Positions 14,878 to 21,581 of a DNA stretch of 21,581 nucleotides are shown piece by piece (within the stretch, counting starts at the first letter, position 1; each line of letters starts with the position of its first letter). The DNA is from Pseudomonadota bacterium. Its GTDB lineage: Bacteria > Pseudomonadota > Gammaproteobacteria > Arenicellales > Arenicellaceae. A model generated the notes under the pieces. That model worked only from the letters and a program-made list of their open reading frames with translations, was not told the DNA's origin and searched no databases. The stretch is from assembly GCA_018660405.1 (NCBI GenBank), contig JABJKL010000082.1, positions 1-21,581 of the forward strand, read 5' to 3'. The translations under genes and the position numbers were made by a program.

Positions 14878-15066
14878 TTTACTCCAATAATCCAGGGAGC
14901 CCAAGAACCGGCGTATGATTGCCGTTACGTTGGCTTTCGTCAAGTCCAATCCCTGTACATATTCCAAATCGACCCCAATTATGAGCCTCCCGATGGCATG
15001 CCTGCGCTTGATGAACTCGCCAATCAGCCCATTTCCGCACGCATCTTGCCAATCACCTCGGCATAA
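14878..15066 (+). other. Start-less open frame, possible gene remnant
   Basis: A 62-codon plus-strand frame runs from just after a TAA at 14875-14877 to a TAA at 15064-15066. It overlaps the 3' end of rpe by 43 bases on the opposite strand. It has no usable start before an ATG at 14998. The translation has an ordinary protein-like composition (for example YVGFRQVQSLYIFQIDPNYE), with several codons of the purine-any-pyrimidine type. I do not recognise it. It could be the tail of a decayed gene between rpe and trpE, or chance. Nothing else is seen in the rpe-trpL gap. Confidence 0.25.
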
Positions 15067-15686
15067 TCCTTCGCCCCAAAAATGGCCGAACCTGAAACAA
15101 AGGTGTCCGCACCTGCAGCCGCAATTTCGCCAATGTTGTCGACTTTGACCCCACCATCTATCTCCAATCGAATATCTTTGCCCGATTTATCTATCATCGC
15201 GCGCAATGTGCGTATTTTATCGGTAACGTAAGGAATGTAAGACTGTCCGCCAAAGCCGGGATTTACCGACATCAGTAAAACCATATCCAGTTGATCCAGC
15301 ACCCACGCGATGCTATCCACATTGACAGCCGGGTTTAAAACCAGACCGCATTTACAGCCAGCTTCACGAATCAGTTGCAGAGTCCGATCTACATGCTGCG
15401 AAGCTTCTGGGTGGAAAGTAATGTAACTCGCACCAGCCTCTGCAAAGTCTCCAACCAGACTATCCACCGGACTCGTCATCAAGTGCACATCTATGGGTGC
15501 CGAAATGCCATAGTCACGCAAAGCCTTACAAACCATTGGCCCAATCGTCAGATTCGGCACATAGTGATTATCCATCACATCGAAATGAACCCAATCGGCG
15601 CCCGCCGACAGCACCGCATCGACATCTTCACCGAGACGAGCGAAGTCGGCAGATAGAATGGAAGGCGCTATTATTTTTTCTGGCAT
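15024..15686 (-). CDS. rpe: Ribulose-phosphate 3-epimerase
   Basis: Rpe interconverts ribulose-5-phosphate and xylulose-5-phosphate in the pentose phosphate pathway. The 220-residue TIM-barrel protein has full family length. It starts MPEKIIAPSILSADFARLGED. The metal and catalytic residues are visible: H34 and D36 in VHFDVMDNHYVPN, H68 in IDVHLM, the MSVNPGFGGQSYIP loop and the late Asp in LEIDGGV. The ATG has a strong GAGGAG seven bases upstream. In Pseudomonas-type genomes rpe is followed by gph and then trpE; here the gph position is empty. The 112-base gap upstream (15687-15798) shows no clear promoter or terminator. Confidence 0.97.
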   Translation of the reverse strand: MPEKIIAPSILSADFARLGEDVDAVLSAGADWVHFDVMDNHYVPNLTIGPMVCKALRDYGISAPIDVHLMTSPVDSLVGDFAEAGASYITFHPEASQHVDRTLQLIREAGCKCGLVLNPAVNVDSIAWVLDQLDMVLLMSVNPGFGGQSYIPYVTDKIRTLRAMIDKSGKDIRLEIDGGVKVDNIGEIAAAGADTFVSGSAIFGAKDYAEVIGKMRAEMG

Positions 15687-15798
15687 TCTAGAGCTCCTCG
15701 AATGGAGTTTTTATGGTCATACTGTAACAGCAAAATAAACCCGTTGCTGCTCTGCCGCTGGTCCATGACATATTTTTGAGATTAACCGGGACAGGGTC

Positions 15799-16707
15799 TT
15801 ACCCCTCATTCGAAACCCCATGCGGCACATGCCCGGTTGGCACGTGTTTTCTGGTCGACTCACAATGCCCCTGCTGATCATCAAAATAGATGTCTGCACC
15901 CAGGTTATGTAAAAACTCACCTTTATCCAGGCCGCCCAGAAAAACCGCTTCGTCGATACGGATATTCCAGGCGCGTAAAGTACGGATTACTCGTTCATGC
16001 GCAGGCGCAGCGCGAGCCGTTACCAACGCCGTTCGAATGGGTGAGCGGTCCGGTGGGAAATCGGCTTGAATCGCATGAATAGCGGCCAAAACATTTTTAA
16101 ATGGCCCGCCCGGTAAAGGGTGCTTGGCTGAATCTACTTCTGATTTAGTAAAGGCATCTAGCCCTTTGTCTTTGTAAACCCGTTCGGCCTCATCAGAAAA
16201 CAGCACCGCATCACCATCAAAGGCCATTACCAGTTTTTCTGTTTCACGAGCATCGCTACCAATCGAAGACGGTAAAATTGTCGCAGCGGCATAACCGGCT
16301 TCCAAGGTCTCACCAACGTCACTCGGGTCGTTAGACAGGAATAAATCGGCGGAAAAGGGCTCAACGTAGCGAAAAGGGCTCTCGCCGCTGGTAAACGCGG
16401 CTCGGGAAATCGGCAACCCATAATGCTCAATAGAATTGAATATTCTAAGACCCGTATCGGCTGAATTCCGTGAGAGCAGGATCACTTCTACCCGATCACG
16501 AGGCTTACCCATGGTGTTTAAATCGAGCAGCTTGGTCACCAGACGATAGGCCCCACCAGGCTCCAGAATTTCATCCTCATGATCGATCTGGTATTGCCAA
16601 TAGGCATCGACGCCTTGCTCGACAAATACCTGATGGCTTGCTTCGAGATCGAAAAGGGCGCGCGACGAAATCGCGACCACCAGTTGTTGGTCAATTTGTT
16701 CAGACAT
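15799..16707 (-). CDS. 5'-nucleotidase of the cytosolic NT5C1-like family
   Basis: The 302-residue protein resembles the bacterial relatives of eukaryotic cytosolic 5'-nucleotidase I (Pfam 5-nucleotidase, PF06189), HAD-fold enzymes that dephosphorylate nucleoside monophosphates. Family features are VVAISSRALFDLEASHQVF near the N-terminus, a PISRAAFTSGESPFRYV segment (about residues 99-114), MAFDGDAVLFSDEAERVY with the HAD aspartates (161-178) and LVTARAAPAHERVI (228-241). The late block VFLGGLDKGEFLHNLGADIYFDDQ is also characteristic. The ATG has AAGAA just upstream. It lies 36 bases after the AddA-like gene. Which nucleotide it prefers cannot be read from sequence. Family assignment is fairly sure. 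Confidence 0.85.
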   Translation of the reverse strand: MSEQIDQQLVVAISSRALFDLEASHQVFVEQGVDAYWQYQIDHEDEILEPGGAYRLVTKLLDLNTMGKPRDRVEVILLSRNSADTGLRIFNSIEHYGLPISRAAFTSGESPFRYVEPFSADLFLSNDPSDVGETLEAGYAAATILPSSIGSDARETEKLVMAFDGDAVLFSDEAERVYKDKGLDAFTKSEVDSAKHPLPGGPFKNVLAAIHAIQADFPPDRSPIRTALVTARAAPAHERVIRTLRAWNIRIDEAVFLGGLDKGEFLHNLGADIYFDDQQGHCESTRKHVPTGHVPHGVSNEG

Positions 16708-16743
16708 TTCTTCAGGTTAACAAAATAGCGTCACTGTTTGTAT

Positions 16744-19700
16744 TCATCCACTGTACTTCCACTCGCGCCAGGCACCATGCATCGGGAAGTAAATCCCCAA
16801 TCGAGTCTTCATCAAATTCTTTTGATTAAGTATCGCACCATAACGTTCAAGTTGCGGTGCGTGCCGCTGTTGTTCCTGATCCAGCCACATATCAAAATCT
16901 CGTCCAAGGTGTTCTCCGGTTTTATAGTCAACAATCCAGCGCGTATCACCGTCTATAAATGTGCGGTCGATTCGAACCTGCTTAACAGTATCGCCACTAA
17001 CATAACGAAGGTCGTATTCATTGTGAGCTTCCTTATGTGGTCCCAGGATCCAGCTCAACCGCTCATCTTCCCTCATCACGGAAAATGCACGACAAATGCG
17101 GTCTGCCCCCTCTTCGAGATTTCCGTCCGCCATGCCCATCAGCGCCAATTCTCCGCATAACTTGTCGCGCGAAAGGGCATGCTCCAATTCCTTCACGTTG
17201 TTCACGTTTTGCAGCCAATCGTGCAGCCACAGACCCACCAGGCGCGCTTTGGCTGTCGCCCAATCATACTCGAGAGAATTCTCAACAGCTGGCATTTCGC
17301 GTTTGTGCTGCCAAGACATTGGCAAACCCCTATCGAATTTGAAATCGACAGGCATATAACGCAAAGTACTGTGATTCGGTTCAGCTAGTTCTGTCGTCGC
17401 CGCAAAGGGCGACTGCGACTCGAAATCCATTTGTAGCACCCCCCAAAGACTATACAAAGCAGAATTTCTTTGGGGCGGTTTAAGGCTTTCGTCGTCATCG
17501 AATTTGAATTCGGCCGTTAAATACAAGTGCCGCTTTGCCCGCGTACAGGCGACATACATAAGCCGCTGCTGCTCAAAGCTTGTCCGTTGTTTTTCCTGCT
17601 GACTCAAATATTCATAATGAGGATCAACTTCTAGCCCGACCAACGGTGCAAGTAACAAATTGGTTTCGCCGGTACCTTCCACTAGCTGTTCGGACCACAT
17701 CAGAAAGGATTTGTCATCGTTACCTGATTTGCGCGCCAAGCCTGGCAAAATAACCGTGTCGAATTGCAAACCTTTGGATTTGTGCATGGTCATCAGCTCA
17801 ACCCGAGAAGTTCGATTTTCGTGCCGCTCGTTACGAATCGCCGCCGATAGCGTCTTCATACGCATGTCCAGCTCAGGTAAAGACACATCGCCGTTAGCTC
17901 CTAGCTCATCGAGCAAACGCCAGAACATTTCTATATCGGCCACACTCAATTCGCCCATAGTGTGTTGACCGCCCAAGCTATCCCAAACAAACTCAACAAT
18001 GCCCTGCACCGGGAACCGCTTACGCATTTCGTACGCCCTTTGCATGACGCTCGCAAAACGTTCCAAACGAGTCTGATTCGCACTATCAAGCAATTTAGTC
18101 CGAGCTTGATCTACCAGACTACTCCACAGATTGCATTTGTAATCGCTCTGCACCAGTATTTTTAGCTCGGCAAGACTTAAGCCAAGCAAAGGTGAGCGCA
18201 ACAAGCCTAAGCAAGCAATTCTGTTCTCTGGATCAACAATGCAATGAGTAATTAAATGCAAATCCATGATTGCGGATTGGTACTGTAGCGGGTCAATTTC
18301 TACACCTTGATAGGGTATCTTCCGCTGCCTGAGCAAAGGCATTATTTGCGCCAGGTGCTTCTTGCCCCGGACCAAAACAGCGATGCTCGAATCTCCGCGC
18401 TCTATCGATTCGGAAATCGCGTTAGCCACCTGCTCCGCCTCAGCTAATTGATCTTTGCAGGTAACCACCGTAACCCCAGCCGATTCGTACTTTGCTCGCC
18501 CCGCCGTTGCCTGACTGTATGACACTGCGCCCAGGGAAATATTGCTTTGCTCGGGCATGCTTTGCTCAAATACCCGATTGAACCAATCAATTAGCGTGGG
18601 GTCGGATCTAAAGTTAGCCGACAACTGACAATATTCCGGTCGCAAATCACCGATGCCGTTTTGTATAACCCGCAAAAACAAGCCAACGTCTGCTTCGCGA
18701 AAACGGTAGATCGATTGCATCGGATCACCCACAAAGAATAAGGTTTTGCCGCTATCTACTTGCCACCCTTCGATCAGCCGCTGCAATAATTCAAACTGGC
18801 TATGCGATGTGTCCTGAAACTCATCGACCAATATATGTGCCAAAGAGTAATCTAGTTTAAGAGCAAGCTCGGTGGGGCCACCGACATCCTTCAGCGCCGC
18901 TGAGGCCCGCTGGGATATTTCGGTAAAATCGACCGCGCCGTTCGCACTAAACTGTAATTGAAGCTCGGCGGCGGCCAACTTTAACACCTCTGCCAAAGCT
19001 TCCAGTTGCATCCACTGAGCACCATCAAATTCTTTGTCTGGTAATGTTCGTACATGTTTAAGCGCTGCAATGGCCACTGGCTTATCTGCCACATCGTCTA
19101 ATAAATCTTTAATGGCGGCTTTGGCTGTCTCAAACTCGGCACCGGTAGGAAAACCTAGATTTTTATTAACCGTTTTTCGAACGCTTCCTGTGTCTGTAAG
19201 CAACAGGCTGGCCAGTCCCTTCCAAACCAGCACCGCGCTATTACCCGCTGTTGGTAATGTCGATACTCCCATCAAATTCGTTACGGGTGAGTCCTGCTTT
19301 TCCTCAGGCAACCTCTGAGCCGCAGCCGACCCTAGCTCTAACGCTGATTGAGCGAACTCATGCCCAACGTCCGAAAGAACCTTGGCAAGTTCCTGATCTA
19401 TCAACTCCTGCCAGGCGCGCGCCAAATTCTCATGCCCGGCTTGTAATTCGCCTGTAGCTAGATCGCCTGTTACGACATGCCGCAGCCATTGGTCGCGGCG
19501 GGCTAACATCGAAGCAATTAAATTTATAACTCGACCAGCATCATTGTCCTGAGCGCTGAGAACAACCTTAAGATTGTCGGCCCACCGGCTGTTGGAATAA
19601 GATAAATTAGCTAAGCATGCGCGCGCCGCGACCAAATATAAACTCTGTGGTTGATCGGTTGTGTTGAGTTGGCCGCCGGCACCACTCAACCAGGGCATTT

Positions 19701-20085
19701 GCCTAACCAGTTGAGCACAAAATCCGTCTATCGTATTAATTCGCAACCGCTCCGGCCGATCGAGCAAGCCCCACGCTAAATCTGCATCACGCTTCAGCGC
19801 GGCTTTGGCCAGCTCTAACGTTTGTTGCTCGTGTTGTTCTTGTGGCTGTTCGCCGTTTGCAGCGCCCTGCAAAGCGCCCAAAATTCGTTCGCGCATCTCT
19901 GCCGCGGCTTTGCGCGTGAAGGTGATCGCCAAAATTTCTTCTGGTTTTTTTACCGTTGCCAGCAGTCGAAGAATTCTTTGCGTCAATAAAGCTGTTTTGC
20001 CGGAGCCAGCCGGTGCCTGAACGATAAAGGACTTCGCAGGATCCAAAACCTGTTGACGAACGGATGCGTCTGCCAACTTATCCAT
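16744..20085 (-). CDS. AddA-like UvrD-family helicase-nuclease
   Basis: This large (1113-residue) superfamily 1A helicase carries a C-terminal RecB-type nuclease domain, the plan of AddA/RecB subunits that unwind and resect double-strand breaks. Helicase motifs in order: Walker A APAGSGKT (24-31), TFTRKAAAEMRERI, Walker B ILVDEFQDT (about 418-426), VGDPMQSIYRF (about 450), LSANFRSDP, MTMHKSKGLQFDTVILPG (about 765) and YVACTRAKRHLYL (about 842). The nuclease core is WIVDYKTGEH near 1053, followed by the QLERYGAIL helix. The ATG at 20085 overlaps the upstream AddB-like stop by eight bases (ATGGATAA). An in-frame start 15 codons earlier is less likely. The coupled partner supports an AddAB-like complex over a lone UvrD paralogue. 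Strict orthology to AddA is not shown, so no symbol is given. Confidence 0.9.
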   Translation of the reverse strand: MDKLADASVRQQVLDPAKSFIVQAPAGSGKTALLTQRILRLLATVKKPEEILAITFTRKAAAEMRERILGALQGAANGEQPQEQHEQQTLELAKAALKRDADLAWGLLDRPERLRINTIDGFCAQLVRQMPWLSGAGGQLNTTDQPQSLYLVAARACLANLSYSNSRWADNLKVVLSAQDNDAGRVINLIASMLARRDQWLRHVVTGDLATGELQAGHENLARAWQELIDQELAKVLSDVGHEFAQSALELGSAAAQRLPEEKQDSPVTNLMGVSTLPTAGNSAVLVWKGLASLLLTDTGSVRKTVNKNLGFPTGAEFETAKAAIKDLLDDVADKPVAIAALKHVRTLPDKEFDGAQWMQLEALAEVLKLAAAELQLQFSANGAVDFTEISQRASAALKDVGGPTELALKLDYSLAHILVDEFQDTSHSQFELLQRLIEGWQVDSGKTLFFVGDPMQSIYRFREADVGLFLRVIQNGIGDLRPEYCQLSANFRSDPTLIDWFNRVFEQSMPEQSNISLGAVSYSQATAGRAKYESAGVTVVTCKDQLAEAEQVANAISESIERGDSSIAVLVRGKKHLAQIMPLLRQRKIPYQGVEIDPLQYQSAIMDLHLITHCIVDPENRIACLGLLRSPLLGLSLAELKILVQSDYKCNLWSSLVDQARTKLLDSANQTRLERFASVMQRAYEMRKRFPVQGIVEFVWDSLGGQHTMGELSVADIEMFWRLLDELGANGDVSLPELDMRMKTLSAAIRNERHENRTSRVELMTMHKSKGLQFDTVILPGLARKSGNDDKSFLMWSEQLVEGTGETNLLLAPLVGLEVDPHYEYLSQQEKQRTSFEQQRLMYVACTRAKRHLYLTAEFKFDDDESLKPPQRNSALYSLWGVLQMDFESQSPFAATTELAEPNHSTLRYMPVDFKFDRGLPMSWQHKREMPAVENSLEYDWATAKARLVGLWLHDWLQNVNNVKELEHALSRDKLCGELALMGMADGNLEEGADRICRAFSVMREDERLSWILGPHKEAHNEYDLRYVSGDTVKQVRIDRTFIDGDTRWIVDYKTGEHLGRDFDMWLDQEQQRHAPQLERYGAILNQKNLMKTRLGIYFPMHGAWREWKYSG

Positions 20086-21581
20086 TGCTTTGCTCTGGTA
20101 GTTGAATTTGTTGAATCCTGCACAGCGCACCCAATTCGCAAAACTTGCAGGCTGATTCCGACGAAGGGTTCACTTCAGCGTGACCCGACTTGAACTCTTC
20201 AGCCAGTTGATCCACAACGTTTTGCCAGTGATTTTGAAGTTCTGCCCAAGAGTTGATATCGAATTTGCGCGCACGCTTGGTGGGCTCAATCTGAACCACC
20301 TCGCCTTCTTGTTCTACAACGCCGTCAAGTTTTGGCTCCTTGATGTTGACTGCCCCAAACGCCAAGCCTGTTGAGTTGGCAGCGATCGCTTGTTGATTCA
20401 GCGCTAAATAGTAAAGTGGCAATTGTGGCTCCTCGGGGCGATCTTTGAGCCAATCACCCACCGAAGCCTTACCCGTTTTGTAATCGATGATAACTTTCCG
20501 TCCATCGTCCAGACGGTCCAAACGATCAAGCTTAAAATTTATTTCAATACCCGCAATATCTCCGGCCCACTCCAGCTCGGTTTCCTCCACCGTAAACGGT
20601 TCGGTTCGATTCTCTTCGATTTTCAACCAGGCTCCGAGCAATGCAATCAAGCGCTCTCGCTCCAAATCACTTTGTGCTGCGCGGAGATCACCCGCAGGAT
20701 ATTTTTGCTCGGCTAGCGCGGCATCTACGGCCTGCTCTAATTTTTTAGCACGTGCGGAACTGTCAGAAAGGAGTGATTGCGCCTCGCCTTTGTTCCAAAA
20801 TATCTCAAGGACTCTATGCACCAAAGTTCCTCGCTCGCTGGCGTCCAAACCCAATTCCTGCTCTGTTTCGCGCACCGCGCCTAATCGATGAATGGCGTAA
20901 GCTCTAAAAGGACATTGCGATTGATTTTTAAAAATACTCGCACCGCCGCGCGCACGTGGCGCACTGGCTTCAGCGGGACCCGTTTCGTCTACTACTGAAG
21001 TGAATTTTGCTTGCAAAACCTTGTCCATCGATACGGCTTCATTAATATGCTCGCTCATGATCAACCGGCTAGCGCCTGCCTCTTCCTCTCCGGATGAAAA
21101 ACTCACTCTTACATCCGCAGCACTGCCTAGCATTCGACCGGTAATATTCGCCGCTCGCCCATAAAAGCGCTCGGGGTCAGCCTCCGGAACACCTGCTTCT
21201 CGTTGTAGTGACGCAGATACAAATGGATACGGCCGCATAGGCCCGGGCCAATCCTGATCATTCAACCCCGTCAACCAAACCCGATCAAACGATTGCCCAG
21301 CCATCTCCAAGGCACCCATTATTTGCAATGGCGCATTGCCCGATTGAACCTGAAAGGGCGAATTACACAGATCACGAATCATCTGCAAAGCCTCAGCAAA
21401 ACGTACTTCAGCTTTCACACTGCCTAAGGAGGCACTCTCACTCAGCGCTTTCTCCCAAGCCTCTTTTTGCTGAAACTCGGCCGAATCCAGCTCACCTGAA
21501 CGGCTCCAGCCCACTTGTTCCAGCACATTCACGAAAGTTTCTCCCCACCTTCCGGGTGACTGCTTCACCGGCAAATCTGAC
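20078..21581 (-). CDS. AddB-like DNA repair nuclease (PD-(D/E)XK), 5' end outside window
   Basis: The frame is open to the window edge, so only the last roughly 500 residues are seen; related proteins have about 850-900. It resembles the gammaproteobacterial 'probable DNA repair protein' family related to AddB: an inactive helicase-like part (AGQSFDRVWLTGLNDQDWPGP, then FVSASLQREAGVPEADPERFYGRA) followed by a RecB-type nuclease. The nuclease core is DDGRKVIIDYKTGKASVGDWL plus PQLPLYYLAL. Four cysteines typical of the AddB iron-sulfur staple are present: one in QCPFRAYA (codon near 20912) and three in CKFCELGALC (codons at 20147, 20138 and 20120). Its stop overlaps the AddA-like start, so the two are translated together. 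AddB is the likeliest role. Confidence 0.85.
   Translation of the reverse strand, partial: SDLPVKQSPGRWGETFVNVLEQVGWSRSGELDSAEFQQKEAWEKALSESASLGSVKAEVRFAEALQMIRDLCNSPFQVQSGNAPLQIMGALEMAGQSFDRVWLTGLNDQDWPGPMRPYPFVSASLQREAGVPEADPERFYGRAANITGRMLGSAADVRVSFSSGEEEAGASRLIMSEHINEAVSMDKVLQAKFTSVVDETGPAEASAPRARGGASIFKNQSQCPFRAYAIHRLGAVRETEQELGLDASERGTLVHRVLEIFWNKGEAQSLLSDSSARAKKLEQAVDAALAEQKYPAGDLRAAQSDLERERLIALLGAWLKIEENRTEPFTVEETELEWAGDIAGIEINFKLDRLDRLDDGRKVIIDYKTGKASVGDWLKDRPEEPQLPLYYLALNQQAIAANSTGLAFGAVNIKEPKLDGVVEQEGEVVQIEPTKRARKFDINSWAELQNHWQNVVDQLAEEFKSGHAEVNPSSESACKFCELGALCRIQQIQLPEQSNG

Noticed and set aside
20086..20130. N-terminal extension of the AddA-like protein
   Set aside because: The extra residues do not resemble the family and lie within the upstream gene; the ATG at 20085 gives a normal start close to Walker A.

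Overview
This window reads as a stretch of a gammaproteobacterial chromosome. The gene order supports this: thiC beside a tolC-type gene and waaA, tsaC followed by hemF, and trpEGDC followed by an OsmC-family gene are arrangements I associate with Pseudomonas and other gammaproteobacteria. Lipopolysaccharide synthesis (waaA) marks a Gram-negative cell. I cannot name a genus. There are no rRNA or tRNA genes, no CRISPR array, no prophage and no transposase gene. Almost everything is core metabolism. The unusual material is in two intergenic regions.

Layout. At the left edge thiC (minus strand) diverges from a tolC-type outer-membrane gene (plus strand). The roughly 510-base gap between them is largely filled by a 290-base palindromic element with 32-base terminal inverted repeats, probably a MITE. 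From waaA (3814) to the right edge every convincing protein gene lies on the minus strand. Read in the direction of transcription, from high to low coordinates, the order is: AddB-like nuclease (cut by the window edge), AddA-like helicase-nuclease, 5'-nucleotidase, rpe, a trp control region with an unannotated leader peptide, trpE-trpG-trpD-trpC, an OsmC-family gene, a VOC-family gene, purD-thyA-folA-purE, tsaC-hemF and waaA. Many junctions overlap or are under 30 bases, and no intrinsic terminator is visible inside the run.

How the genes work together. The AddA/AddB-like pair would process double-strand DNA ends for recombination. rpe and the 5'-nucleotidase belong to pentose phosphate and nucleotide turnover. 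trpEGDC convert chorismate towards indole-glycerol phosphate; trpF, trpA and trpB are not here. purD and purE are two separate steps of IMP synthesis. thyA and folA form the dTMP/folate cycle: ThyA oxidises methylene-tetrahydrofolate to dihydrofolate and FolA reduces it again. TsaC supplies the threonylcarbamoyl group of tRNA t6A. HemF and WaaA serve haem and LPS synthesis.

The most interesting signal is upstream of trpE. It holds an 18-residue leader peptide with three Trp codons (14789-14845, minus). A promoter would start transcription almost exactly at the leader's ATG. A palindrome resembling a TrpR operator overlaps that promoter. There is no terminator hairpin between leader and trpE. 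Instead the first codons of the leader can pair over 12 bases with the trpE ribosome binding site. This suggests control of trpE translation rather than the classical transcription attenuator.
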